From: Moniliophthora roreri
Lineage: Eukaryota; Basidiomycota; Agaricomycetes; Agaricales; Marasmiaceae
DNA: 64,000 bases
Assembly (NCBI GenBank): GCA_001466705.2
Contig: LATX02000222.1
Span: forward strand, 62,001 to 126,000
Reading direction: 5' to 3'
The position numbers were made by a program, and so were the translations under genes. Under the pieces are notes generated by a model, which made no database searches, was not told the origin of the DNA, and saw only the letters and a list, made by a program, of their open reading frames with translations. Below are positions 34,614 to 47,699 of this stretch, piece after piece (the first letter of the stretch is position 1; every line of letters begins with the position of its first letter).

Positions 34614-37388
34614 CTATTGTTTAAATGCATTCCACGCCTCATTCAATGCCCCAAACACTCCTTGTGCCAACATCTTTTGCTCAACCGTGAAATTTCCTGC
34701 ACTCAGCTTGTCCGGATGCACCTTTGCAATCGCCTTCATATACTTGATCTTGACCTGCCCTTCCGTAACCAGCTCGCTCATGCCCCACTTTTGTACACCC
34801 AATTCAGGCCACAGCACAATATCCAACGAAGCCAATAACGCTCGAATATTCGTCTCTTTTCCGCCTTTCCACGCAGTCAATTTGGCTTCAACTGAGTCTT
34901 TGAGCGCATGCTTCTCTATATCCTCGTTCTCCGCTGCAATGTTCGCAGCACGCAGATTATCGAGAGCTTGAGACGGCGGTGTGGGCACCTTAGGTTTGGG
35001 TCTCGGTGGTGCAGCTGGAGCTTTTGGTTTAGGCGGAGGAGGCGCCAATGCCCTTCTGCACCTCCCTGCCCCTCTAACACCCTCGCTCCTCATTTGTTGT
35101 CCAGCCCACTCCGCACCAGCAACCCTTTCCCAATCCTTCCCTGCTTCTTCCCACTTCTCCCGGCTCTCAAAGGCCTCTGCACGTCTCTTCCATGCTTTAA
35201 CGATCGTCTCGCCCATGTTGACATCCAAGTCTTCTGTTGTGCTGCCGTCGACACCACCACGAATGACACCTCTCTCAGTACTGACCATATTAATAACTAG
35301 CCCAGCATCCTCGATTGCCCCTTTTGAGTCGCCTACTTTCAACCGAACCAATGCCCGATTGTTAAGAAGGGGTAGTAATAGTGCATGTCCGCTTGGTAAA
35401 GCATTAATAGCACGCGTGTAGGCACCTTCAGCTGAAGGGAAGTCACCCAACTTGAAATGTGAGTTGCCTTGGGTTTTATATGTAGCTGAAGACCGCAAAG
35501 CAGACGTAGATGCCAAAACGAGCATCATAGGATGCGGCTGCTTTTGTGGAGGTGATGGTGCTGCTGGCTTAGGTTTGGGTCTACCATGCCGGAATGGTGA
35601 GACGTATGCACCAGTCGATGATGAAGGAGCAGGAGAAGGATCCGCTGCCGGTGCGGGAGCAGACAAGAATAAATCAACTTCTTGTTCCTGCTGTGGGGGT
35701 TGTTGGCGTTGAGGACGTTGAGGTTCGGGTCTACGTCTCGAAGTAGGAGCGGGTTCATGACCGTTAGTAGCAGTTGGACCGTCCTCATCTGTAAACCTCT
35801 CCCTTCTCGGCCTCGGGGCCTCTTCCTCATCTTGCTGCTCCTGCATCCACCTTGGCCTTCCATCTTTCACCGGAGGCGAGTTATTGGCAGCAACTCGTTC
35901 CTCGTACGCTTTCTGCACCCTTTCCTTGCCATCCTTCCATGCCGCATTCGCACGATTGAAAAGGCTCATACCGATGGTCGAGGCCTGAACAAAGAGCTTG
36001 TCTGCTTGTTCGGAAATGTTTGTTGGAGCCTGATTTCGCGATCCGGATGCATTGGGTGGTGAACTTGCATCCGAACGCTCTCGTTCTTGTTCTCGGATAG
36101 AACGATTAGACACCTGACGGCCTGGCGTAGGACGTTTAGGCAGAGGAGGGTGTTCGCCTTCATTGTCAGAGCCCCACCCATCATCTCTATGACGCGATGG
36201 TCGTTGATTGTCGCCACCAGCAGTGTCACCGCCCGCAGCACCGTTTGAAATAAGGAATTCCAGAGCAGCTTGGACGTCTTCTCCGGTATCTGTAGCAGCC
36301 AGTGCCGCTCTGGACTGTTGTATTGAGAATCCCATCTCGACAAGTTGACCCAGAACATGAGGGGGCGGTGATGATGATCGCGCGGGAGTTTTACGTGGTG
36401 GCAAGGATGGTCTTTGTTCTTCTCGATTGAGGCTCTAGATAAACTATACCGTTAGAATATTTAGGTCAAATGACTGAATGAGTGAACGTACCGAGTGTTT
36501 AGGTATTGTATCCACCGGTTTACCCAGATCACCAAGGATATCATCGTCCTGAAAACCTACTGGCCCATCTTCGCGATCACCAAAATCAAAATCCTTTCCA
36601 GGTGAATCTATCCGTGAGGGAGGTATATCATTAAACGCATCAAGGTCCCATAACGAGCCTTGCGGTTTCGAGTTCGAGGACGCAGGTGCTGGACTGTTCG
36701 CTGGTTTCGAAGCTGAGGAGGACCCAAAATTACCTAGCCCCCAATCATCATCGTCTGGAATAGGAGTGGATGACTTGGCTGGTGTCGGTAAGTTGACAGA
36801 GGACTTGGGCCGTGGAGACGGAGATGGTGCAGAAGATTTATTCTGGCTAAACGCCGATGCCTTTGCTGTCGAGCCAAATCCCCAGTCATCATCTTCGTCT
36901 GCAAAGGAATTCGAATTTGTTGAAGACGTTCTGTTCATCATCCCGCTCCCACCAAGACTATCCAAACCTTCCCAAGCCGATGCCTCCTTCTTCCTCGCTG
37001 CCTGTTCCTGAAGCAATTTTTCTCGTTTCTCCTTCTCTGCCTGAGCAGCTCTCTGTGCCATTGTCATATTTGCCGTGGATTGGCCGCTGCCCAAGCCATT
37101 CGAAGATGAGAACAGCCCGCTGAAAGCATCTCCTCCACTGCCAACTTTTGATGTGGTGGCAGGCGGTGGCGATAAAGGTTTAGAGGTGTTCGATCCGGGA
37201 GTTACTGAACGTGAACTCGATGGAGATACAGATGAAAGCTGGGAGAATAGGTCATTCTGCCTTCGTGTGCTGTTATTGATGGTACTGGAAGTAGTAGTAG
37301 TTTTGGAGAGTGAAGCGAGACTTTGAGCCGAGAGGTTGGATTTTGCAGGAGTAGTGGTGTTCCATAAATCAGCAAATGAGTCACTCAT
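34614..37388 (-). CDS. swa2: Auxilin/Swa2-type clathrin-uncoating J protein (UBA-TPR-J)
   Basis: The start is the ATG at 37388 (MSDSFADLWNTTTPAKSNL). Exon 1 holds a disordered region with repeated DDDWGFG and DDDDWGLG motifs and a short coiled coil; these are probable AP-2/clathrin-binding peptides. The intron (about 36435-36491, GTACGT to TATCTAG) keeps frame (KHS-SLNREEQ). Exon 2 carries a UBA domain (VLGQLVEMGFSIQQSR). Pro/Ser-rich and charged regions follow, then three TPR-like repeats (KTQGNSHFKLGDFPSAEG, LLPLLNNRALVRLKVGDSKG, WKRRAEAFESREKWEEAGKD). A J domain with HPDK (AIAKVHPDKLSAGNFTVEQ) lies at the C-terminus ending AWNAFKQ. Yeast Swa2/auxilin recruits Hsp70 to strip clathrin coats. 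About 900 residues. Confidence 0.88.
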
Positions 37389-37563
37389 CGCCTATGTCGT
37401 TGAGCTCGCTGGTGGTGACGGTGAACGCAGTAACGGAGAAATGGGTGCCGACGCGGCGTGATCAATTTGACCCTTACCAGTCAACCACGACAATCTTGGT
37501 GAGTCTACTCTTTTACTGCGCGTCAAGGGGTGCTCAGACGTATAATTTAAAGCACAGAAGAGC
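37389..37563. promoter_or_regulatory. 175-base divergent promoter region (Swa2 / F-box gene)
   Basis: The two flanking genes point away from each other. No distinctive element was identified by eye. Confidence 0.4.
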
Positions 37564-39198
37564 ATGAATATACAGGCATCCGCCAGGAATACCCCCTTGA
37601 GTCGGTCTACGACCTTGGGAGGATTGCTCAGGAATACCATATCACTTACGGACAAGCAAGTCATAAATCAGGTGCTTCTTGATGCAGAGAAGGAGTTGAA
37701 TGATTATGATGTGGAGATCAGTCGACTAAGGACTGCCATTCTCGCATTAGAGAGTAAACGGGAGGGCGTGAAGCGGATGATGGACAAGTACCGGTCTCTG
37801 CTGTCGCCCATTCATAGGATGCCGTCAGAGGTTTGAAAGACGATATTCGAACCCTGCTGCAGCGAAGCATGTCGTCTAACCCCGTGGTTTGCCCAATCGC
37901 TGTCTGTGTCCGCTGTGTGTGGTCGTTGGCGCGAACTTGCGTTAAATACGCCTTCCCTTTGGTCCAACATCGCCCTCTGGTTCAAAGAGTGGTGCGACGT
38001 GAAATCTTCCCATGCTCTAATTCAGGTCACTCGCCTTTATATGGAGCGATCCGGAATGTCTCCCCTTGCCATCACTCTTCACTTCGCTGGCGATTATCTT
38101 GCACCGCCGCACGAGGTTGTCGCATCCACCTGCGAGGTTCTTACGCAGAATTCCAGCCGCTGGAATACGTTATCCTTGTGTTTCTATGAAGGGGCGATAG
38201 AGTTATCAATGCTTGAACCCATTCGAGGAAACCTTGCCATTCTCCAAAATCTCGAAATACACATTCAAGAGGAGACTGGACGCAAGGAACCGTTCCAGAG
38301 TCCCTTCTTCAATGATTGTCCCTCTCTTAATACCGTCGACCTCAATCTCACAGGCCCTTCTTCCGAAAGAATCCGTTTGCCATGGCAGCACATAACCTCT
38401 TTGACGCTCAATACATGGAATCCAAATCTGGGCGAGATCTTTCGTGCATTGTCAGTATGCACCAACCTCCGGCGGCTTGCGTGGTCATTGGATGGTACTG
38501 CGGTTCTTGCGTCCAACAACGTCCATCTTTCTCATCTCCAGTCACTGTCGATCACGGTCGATGAGCCTGAAATTCTTTCTGTGTTATTGCCGCATCTGTC
38601 AGTCCCGAAATTGTCTTCCATCGAATTATGCAACAGCTCGGACACGTGGAGGGATCGAACTTGGGATGAAGAACCTTTCAAAAGGTTCTTGATTCAGTCG
38701 TCTTGTACAATCACCTCACTTCATCTGAGGTATCTTCCCATCACGGACATCCGAGTATTGCTTTTCCTTGAGCTCTTACCCAACCTGCACAGTTTCTGTC
38801 TGCAGGAATGTACATACAAATATCCGCCGCCGCCGACCCCGATCTATCTGCGAATCAGGATGAAGGATAATGTCGTTGTGACACGGACTTTCTTGACTCG
38901 CCTCACGATCGATTGTGAGAGTCTTGCTAAGCCAATAGTCCCTCGTCTTACTGATTTGGAGTTGGTCCTTAATGTCGGCCTGGAGCAACAAGCTTTAATA
39001 GAGATGTTATCTTCGCGGTGGCTTCCGGAACCCCCGTCTGGGATTGACGCTTTAAAATCGTTTTCTCTCACCGTGATGGGGCAGCGAGAAGATCAGGATG
39101 ATGAATCTGAACCTGAACCTGAATGTTTTGCTTTGCTGCAGCATTTTAGGCGTGCTGGGCTCCGTGTAACGACAAGCTATAACAGAGAACTATGGTAA
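37564..39198 (+). pseudogene. F-box protein gene interrupted by one in-frame TGA
   Basis: A single open frame from the ATG at 37564 to 39198 (545 codons with stops) contains one internal TGA at 37834-37836. Before it is a coiled coil typical of this family (EKELNDYDVEISRLRTAILA) and the start of the F-box, LLSPIHRMPSEV. After it the frame continues directly with KTIFEPCCSEA, SVSAVCGRWRELALNTPSLW, then Leu-rich repeats. The expected residue at the stop is Leu (EVLKTIF pattern). No intron can remove the stop without breaking the F-box. The rest of the frame shows no other damage. It is either a recent nonsense allele, a sequencing error, or a stop that is read through. Divergent from the Swa2 homologue. 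Confidence 0.7.
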
Positions 39199-39758
39199 TC
39201 ATGGATCACCTGTTGTTATATTACTAGAACTAACATTGTAACAGATTACTCGGATAATAAAAATCATGTTGTGAATAGCGAGACTCAGCCTGCCAATAAG
39301 GAGAAGATGAAAAGAAAGAAGAGACTGAAAATTAGGTATCAGCGCTTTAGCATTGTAACTAACGGCTATCTGCTTTAGTCAATTCGAGAGGGCTCAAAAT
39401 ACATTTATATCACCTCCAGCCTCCAGTTAGAGTTTTTCGGGTCTTTGTCTTCACAGCTTGTTCGACCCGTAGCAGTTAATTTCCTTATTTCTCCTTCTCG
39501 GCCTTCCTTGTAAGCCATTGCTGTAAATCAGCTATTGCCGGAATCGTTCGATACGAAGAAATTGATGAAAGTATCTTCTCTACTACTGACTCTTGAAGCT
39601 TGTAATTGAGCACTGGGAAGCGGTGGTGATTGTAGTGGTGATCGTAATTATGGAAGGATTTAAAGGACTCAAAACAAACTGAAGAAATACTCGGGACACT
39701 AAAATAGATGCGCTGAATTGTTTTGCAAGTTCGTTATGCTCTATATTCATCATTACTA
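39199..39758. other. Intergenic between convergent F-box gene and polyketide synthase
   Basis: No gene seen in about 560 bases. Confidence 0.4.
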
Positions 39759-42700
39759 TTATACAACGGTAATTACTTGAGTACATTGATTACTGTGTGC
39801 CCCACCAGAACCCTTCGATGACTTCCGTTGACCAAAGACATAGTCGCTGATGGCACGAACCGTCGGGTGAGCTGCCAACAAATGCTGAGGTAGATTGATA
39901 GACAGTGTGTCGTGTACTGCCTGCATAACTTCAATAGAAGTCAGCGAGTCCAGGCCAAGTGACTCCAGGTCAGTGTCATCGTTGAACTCGTCGGCGCCAA
40001 CTCCAAGCACGCCTGCTACCACTGTCTTCACATCAGCACCCTGATCTTCCAAAACTGCACCGTCTCCAGCTCCATCTCCAACAACTGTTCCGGAGGAAGC
40101 GGGAGTGACTGCAGGCGGAATACCTCCTCCGGCCTTGGATCCCACTTCCACTGCGATTTCGGATATCGTAGTAAGATGAGATAGAACTCGTGGGTCCAAA
40201 TCTGCACCCGGGAATAACGCTTGGAGTCGGCTGAATATCTCAATGCTCATCAAGGAGTCAACGCCAAAGGTTGTGAGGTCAGCAGATATGTCCATAGAGC
40301 TCATTGGAACGTCGCAAGTGTCTGCAACTGCCTGTCGGATTAAGTCTACAACATTTCCGCCGTTGCTAGGAGCTGGCGCTGGAGTAGCAGGTGCAGGTGA
40401 CGAAGATTGTGGCTCGAGTGCGGTAACTGGGGCATTATCTCCGGCTTTGGATGCCACCTCCGCTGCGATCTCGGATATTGTATGGAGATGTGAGAGGACT
40501 CGTGGATCCAAATCTACACCTGGGAACAAGGCTTGTAGTCGACCAAATATCTCGATGCTCATCAAAGAATCAACTCCGAAGGAAGTGAGGTCGGCTGAGA
40601 TATCCATTGACGATACAGGGACATCGCAGGTGTCTGCGACAGCCTTTCGGACCTGATCTAAGACGTTCCCGTTGTCACCACGTCCCTTAGAAGGTGCAGG
40701 CGGTGTAGATGTCTTTGCGATGGGTGCTGACACGGCAGGTTTCACAGGAGTACGAGTTGAGGTCTGAGTGGCAGAACCGCCTTGAGCATGTTTCAAGGCC
40801 CGCTTGAGACTTGGAAGTCTGACTTTGCGGAAGTGCATGCGCTTCAAGTGAGCAACAATCTTCGGGGAGCTGCCTGTGGTGACTGCGTAAGCATCGGCAA
40901 GGATGAGGCCCTCGTCTGGAAGCCATGCATTCCGGCAGAAGACATCATATGTGGCATCGTTGTCAACCAATTCGGGGACAACCTTGACCGAGTCTACCTG
41001 GCTACAGATGAAAGCGTCATTGGCGCCGGCTTGCATGTTCGCCACGAACCCTGCAACGTGGAGAAGAGTGTCCATGAAGACGGGATGAACAACGTATTGT
41101 CCAGGAGTGAATGCGTGGGGGATTTTGACGGTTGCGTGGCCTTCCATACCAGAAGGATGAATGGTAAGGCACTTGGCGGAGTGGTACTCCTTGGAATAGT
41201 CGACGACGCGAGGGAAGATGAGTTCGTACATCGTACGAGTTGAAAAGAGCTCTGAATCCTCGTTGTCGAGGACTGAAGCAATCTCTCGGGAGAGAATAGG
41301 CTTGTACTGCTGGAATTTGAGGGACGCCTTTTCAACACTGTCCCACGAGAACTTTCCGAGACAGTGTACATTTTCGTCGCTACCATGTGAGGTGACCTTC
41401 CAAGTGCCCTCTGAGATCGAGACTACCGTCCTAATGCTCCTGGTGTCGCCTTCGGCATAGACCAGAGGCTTGGCATAATCGATGTCTCGCAGAGCAATAT
41501 AAGACCCGGCCTTCTCACTCGTCGCCAGCTTGATAGCAGCCATTGCGAGTTCATGGTAAACGGATGCAGGACATAGAGGATGTTCACCAACTTGATGACC
41601 ACTGATGAGCTTGGCGAGAGCGCTAATCGGCACTTCCACAATTCCCACGTGGCCGTTGGCAGCAGATGGCCGCTGAATCCAGGAACGCAAAAGTGAGAAT
41701 TGGTTGATGGTATCGACGGGTTGTTGTGCTGGAGAAGGCACAGCAGTCTGTACAGCAGCTTTGCTTTCCTCGAACTTGACCCAATACTTGACGCTAGTGA
41801 ATGGGTATGAAGGCAGGTCGACACAGCCAACGTTGCCGAGGTGACTGTACACATTCCTCCAAGCAACATCCGATTTCTCTGCATAGAGGGTGCATAGTGA
41901 AGCAGTAAGAGTACTCCAAGGCTCTTGGTTCTTCCTGAGAGAAGGAAGAAGGCGCACATCCTTCGGCAGAGTGGGGCAGGCTTTGATCATGGGAAGGGTA
42001 GTGGGATGAGGGCCGACCTCGATCCAAACGCCAGCAGCCGATTCAGCATTGGCCAGAAGCGCCGCGAACCCTTCCGAGAACTTGACAGGCTCGGCACAAT
42101 GGCGCGAGAAGTATGTCGAAGTGAACACGCTAGCATCTCCTGGCTCAACCACGCTTCCAAAAACATTGGATACCACAGGGATCTTGGGAGCTTGGAGTTT
42201 GACTGTCTCCAAGACTGCATTCAGGTCATCCACGAGTGGGTTCATTGCAGCAGAGTGATATCCGAATGGAACATTCAGAATGGTACTCTTGCAATGAACT
42301 TCGCTGTCCAAATGGGACTTGAGTTCCTTCAGTCCGGTTAATGGACCAGCGACAACGCAATCCGAGACGCTGTTGTAACAAGCGATACTGAGTGCCTCGA
42401 ATGACGAAGATGAATCGAGTATTTTCTGGACCTCAGTGGGGCCATTGTTGATTGCGATCATTCCCGTAGTATTCATCTCGCATTTACGGAGCATGAGGCG
42501 AACCCGTGATGCGATCACAAAGAGGGCACTGCGAAGGCTAAGGACACCTGCAATGACCAGAGCAGCATATTCTCCCAGACTATTGATAGGGAGGCTTTAG
42601 TTGAATGCTTGATTAAAACATAGCTTATGACGTACCTGTGACCGACAACCGCAACCGGAGAAAGACCCCATGACATCCACATCTGTGCAAGAGAGTATTC

Positions 42701-45700
42701 CAAGGCAAAGACGGCCGTCTGGTACACCTCCAATTCATCCGTAGCACTTAACCCACTGGCTCCTCCGGACGAGCAAATGATTGACAGGATATCGCCAAAA
42801 CCCATGCAGAGAAGCAATGAGCGACATTCATTAATGTGATTCTTGAACACGGGGCAGGTTTCATAGAGCGCTGCTCCCATGCCCAAATACTGACCACCTT
42901 GACCAGAGAATACAAACGCCACTTCAGCGTCCGACTCTGTGGCTTGAGTGACAGATGCTTGTTGAAGCTTATCGATTAGCTCTTGACGAGTAGAAGCCGA
43001 GACTGCCATGCGGAATGGATAGATCTGGCGACGAGCTGTCATCGTATAAGCGATATCACGAAGACTCATTTCCTCGTTCTCGGGTTTCTGGAGGTAGTCC
43101 ACATAGCGTTGACGGAGTTGATTTAGTGCGTCGGCATCTTTAGCGGATAATCCGAATGGTAGTGCAGTCTGAGCAGCTGTCATATTATCGCAGGGAGGTG
43201 GCACGTATTCCTCCAAGAGTACTGCTCCATTGGAACCAGCAGCGCCAAAGTTGTTGAGCATTGCGAGTCGAGGTAGTCCAGGCTCCGAAGGCACCCATTC
43301 ACATGCTACTGTGTCAATAGCCGTGTTGTCGGAATCCAAAGGAGCGATGAGGGGGTTGAGGTTCTTCAAAGAAATTAAACGAGGGATGGTGCGGTGGCGC
43401 ATCATAAGAAGGAGCTTGGCTAAACCAGCTGAGCCACTCGCTGCTTCCAGATGCCCAATGTTAGCTTTGATGGATGTGATATGCAGAGGGTTCGATTTAG
43501 GACGACCCGTAGCGAAAGTTTTGCGAATACTTTCGAGCTCGTTGGGATCTCCAGCTTGAGTACCGGTGCCTAAAGGTATTCCTGGTGAGCAAAGAACTTG
43601 AAGTACGGCAGAGACAACTCACCATGAGCCTCAATGACATTGATACGGTGCTTGTCAACCCCGGTCTTTTCAAGCAATCTCTCGAATAATTTGACTTGAG
43701 TAGGCGCATGAGGATGGGTAATAGAGTGAGCATTTCCTGATTGATTGACCTCGACGCCACGAATAACACCGAGAATGTTATCGTTTTCGGCAACAGCGTC
43801 CGAAAGGCGTTTCAGTACAAACAATCCGCAGCCTTCAGCGCGGGAGTAACCATCGGCAGAAGCATCGAAAGGTTTGCACTGGCCAGTGGGGCTAAGGAAA
43901 TGTGCTCTATCCAGACCAATCATCATCTATTGAATAAATATCAGTATATGTATAGAAATAGAATTCAAGCCACGCACATCCGGACTAGCAATGACATTAA
44001 CACCACCAGCTACCGCTGCGTTGCAGTCTCCATTCGACAATGCTCGACAAGCTTGGTAAATAGAAACGCAAGAGGAAGAGCAAGCTGTGTCAAGAACGAT
44101 CGAAGGTCCACTGAATCCCATGGCGTATGAAATCCGTCCACTGAGGAACGCACGAAGGGTGCCTAAAAATAATTGTCAGGCGCAAGTTCTGTAAATTTGT
44201 TATCGAACAACGCACCAGTGCTATAGTAGACATCAATTTCATCTCTGAGGTTTTGCACGTAATCATCGGTCGCAACTCCGACGTAGCAGCCAAAGGTGTC
44301 TTGCTGGAATGTTGGTGTAGTATTTGGGACATAACCAGCATTTTCCAAGGCCTCATAAGCTGTCTGAAGCAGGATACGCTGTTGAGGATCCATGCTTTTG
44401 GCTTCACGAGGAGAGATGCGGAAGAACTTGGCATCGAAGACACTGGGGTCAGCCATGAAGTTTGCTGTATGTGCTTTCATTGCACGTTTGGTTTTAGAAG
44501 AATTGTACTCGGAAATGTTGAAACGTTCGGATGGGACCTGGTATAGAAAGTCGGTATGACACAATGTGTCAGAAGTGACAGACGTACCTCAGATATAGTG
44601 TTAATACCATTCTCAAGCAACTCCCACAACTTGGTGGTGCTTGGGGCCCCAGGCATGTTCAATGCCATACCCACAATGGCAATTGGGATCTGCCCTTTTG
44701 TTGCAGCGCTCTCAGGACGCTTGGCAGCAGTCTCCGAGGTCAAATCCTGAGTATAGACAGCCTTGGGGAATGCCTTGGCCAGCGAACGAACGAGTCCCGT
44801 TCCAGGTCCAAAATTCAATAGGCGAACGGGAACGTCGGCAGGCGCAGCCTTGACCAAAGCACCCGTGACCAAGTGCCAGTTGACTGGCTGAACTACGATC
44901 ATATCGAGGACCGCCTCGAGGAGAGATTTGGACTCGTCATTGACGAGTTCACCACTGAAAGTAGAGCGGAGGGGGAAAATTAGGTTGTCTAGTCTGGGGA
45001 ATGCGACGCCACGGCGAGTGACATCAGCGAGGACCTGGTTGCGAAGTCCATCCTGGTGGCAAGGAGAGTGATATAATGTATCCACCGTCAAATTGAAGAT
45101 TCGTGAATTAGAGGGAAGGATTTCTATGAGTGCGGATAAGGCGTCTGGGCGACCAGAGACCGTAAAGGTAGTTTCATCACTGATAGCAGTGATATAGATC
45201 TGGGGAAGTGTGGGGTTCTAAACGACGAAGATCAGACTTACTGAAAGACGAAGAGAAGATGACTTTGACGTACCCGTGCAGTGAAAAAATCTATGGCATC
45301 TCTAATTTGGGACTCTGACAGTCCCATAATGACTCTACTCCAGAACTGACGCGTCTGTCGCTGAGATTCGGTGAACTCGCGAGTGGCATGTGTCTGGTAT
45401 TGCTGGCATCTAAGGCCCAGCCAGAACGCAAAGCGGAAGACCTCTATTGCATGCTCGATGAAGGACAAGCTGTCCTGAGAGCATGCCACCACACAAGCAG
45501 GCAGTATTCCGGAGGAAAAGCCGGCCACTCCGACTTTATGATCTACGTTGTTGTCCAAGAACTCGGTGAAAGGGTCGACCGACCCGGAAGAGGAGCCTAC
45601 TTCGACATGAGCGAGATATCTAAGCGCCTGGACGAGGAGCAGGGAAAGATTCGATTGGAGGGGGTTGCCGGCGACAGGCTGCTCGCTGATAATGGAGAGG

Positions 45701-45930
45701 AATTCTTGGGGTGTGTTGAACTCGGGAAGAGCTACATCATTGAGTTCTTCTGGTGAAAGAGAAGCGCGTTCACGAAGGAAAGCGCGATGGAAAGAGCTGA
45801 GCAGGAGAGCACCAGATGGGTGGGAAGCATCAGCGATGGCTTGTTCGAGGGTAGAAGACGCGGCTAGGGCGGTCGTGCCGTGGCCCGCGAAGACTGGAAC
45901 ATTGATAGTGGTGGTGGTGGTGGATGCCAT
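39759..45930 (-). CDS. Non-reducing polyketide synthase, SAT-KS-AT-PT-ACP-ACP-ACP, no thioesterase
   Basis: Seven exons keep frame: 45274-45930, 44588-45217, 44216-44537, 43978-44162, 43623-43926, 42636-43569 and 39759-42579. Together they are 5,853 bases, or 1,950 residues. The SAT domain (about 1-370) has GFSSG at 137-141, with Ser where most SAT domains have the catalytic Cys. KS (about 385-810) has DTACSSS, HGTGT and the GHLEAASGS motif. AT (about 915-1220) has [10 protein letters not shown] and GHSLGEY, the Ser codon spanning the sixth intron. PT (about 1320-1610) has [15 protein letters not shown] and [10 protein letters not shown], giving the His/Asp pair. Three ACPs (near 1645, 1755 and 1865) carry GVDSLMS, GVDSLMS and GLDSLTS, the phosphopantetheine sites. 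It ends at ACP3 plus a short tail. Basidiomycete enzymes of this type make aromatic polyketides; the product, and the enzyme that releases it, are not visible. No tailoring gene is adjacent. Confidence 0.92.
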
Positions 45931-47699
45931 TTCTAATGTGAATGTGAAGTGGTGCTATGAATCGCTGCTAGAGCTGAACTGGGGCCGTGAATCGCTGTTG
46001 AGACGATGGACTGCTTGTTGGAATCAACGAAGAAGCACCCGTAGATATATATGGCGACCAGACGCGTCTAGTCAAGCACCACTTGATTCCGGAGTTTGTC
46101 GTAGGAGGCGAGAAGCGCCCTGTATGACGGAGTTTACAAATGCACGCGTTACTGCCACTTCCCGAGCCTGTAGCAACTGTGAAACCCCGCAGGAGCTCCG
46201 GTGCCTATTTCCGTTGTATATCTGCGATGATCACTGGGACGGCAGATTCGGTTGATGGACTTCAAGTGACTTTGAATCAGCTTCACACCCCGACACACAG
46301 AAAGTGCATGATTCTGCCTGTAATCCATGCGGAGAAGCGGTGGTGAATTTGGTCATATTGAAATTTAAATCAAGAGTAGGACTAGGCTTTTGAACTTATT
46401 AGTCAGATTCCAGGTCTGTTGAATGTAAAATAAACGTACAGCTCTTGTAGACGCGTTGTTCAAGATGGTGGTGAAGAGCAAGTTGCATCAGCCCTTGATC
46501 AGCCCTGTAGCGGCCGATATTTTCACACCCTCCAGTCCTGACTTCGCTGCTTCTACCTACTAAGATGAACAATTTTGACCTCGAGGGGAGACGAGGGGAG
46601 AATCGCATCAAAATCAAATTCCCGGCCTGACGTCTATGGCTTTACAATCGCTATGGCATTCGTCACTGCGGCCCCACTCCACCTCGCGAATACATAGCCA
46701 TACGAAATTCCACCAAGATGTACCCTACTATCTTCTTTCCGTTCCATCCCGTAATTCGAAGAACATGTTTACATTTTTGAAGAGAACAGCAACCTAGAAG
46801 AATGCAGTGGGTCTGACGAAATTGCCAACACGAAGCAGGCGATTTTTTCCTTTTCCTCTGAGCAAGAAGATCCGTATTGCCCATGCAATTTCAGAGGACG
46901 AGGATGAAGGCCTCGCGAATGGTACGCTGATATTTCATGTTACCCAGCTTCGCAACAAGCAGCACAACATTATCATCTTGGGTGGAATCTCATAGTTCAG
47001 AGATGCTCGACACCTCCAAGGCTCCAATGCGCAAACAAGGGTAGGATTCCAGTCTTTTCGGGGTAAGTACCATCTCAGATCTTGGACGGTCATCCAACTC
47101 AATCGTCAATCACTCTTCTTGACTTCTGTCAGATCCATCTGACTAGTGAGATGCTATCAAATGGCCCCGCTCCGCCCCGCACATACTAGGTACCCAGCTC
47201 CCCAGTCACGAACCCATTCAACGAGTGGCAGAAACTGCGCATGCAATTGTCTCCAGACCACGTCCCGACCCTTCTATTTAAACATCGAACGCTTCCGGAA
47301 GACATTGACGAAATCCGGCTGTAGATCACGAAGTCTGTTTTTGGTCGCCTTCAATACGATGGAACACCAAGCCTCGAAGGCACTCTAACGTCGGTGTCCA
47401 GAGCGCCGTGACAGCTTGTACGCAAGGGGATACAGGAAAAATACAGGAAAATCGTTGAACATCGGACGCAGGTGGTGCCATACCAATACGGGTACTTCCC
47501 TTCGGTAGCGCTGGAGGGATAGAACTATGAATAAACAATAACGCGCCTTCACGCCGGAGCTTGAATTAGGCAAAGGCAACGCGTTGCGAGCAGAAAGGTG
47601 AGGTCTTTCAAAACACGTAGGTTTATTATAGTATTGTGTCCATAGTCCCAAAGAATAAGCACTGGAGCAAATAAAGCATTACTACGAGTCAGCAAGTAA
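45931..47699. other. Upstream region of the polyketide synthase; no gene recognised
   Basis: About 1.8 kb with scattered short frames on both strands, none resembling a known protein. No tailoring enzyme, transporter or transcription factor is visible, so the polyketide synthase appears to stand alone on this side. Confidence 0.45.
46044..46054 (-). promoter_or_regulatory. Possible TATA box of the polyketide synthase gene
   Basis: CATATATATCT on the minus strand lies about 115-125 bases before the ATG at 45930, a plausible TATA position for a fungal gene. Confidence 0.35.

Noticed and set aside
46399..47400. Several short frames upstream of the polyketide synthase as possible regulator genes
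   Set aside because: No zinc-cluster, bZIP or other regulator motif was seen, and frames overlap on both strands without splice support.
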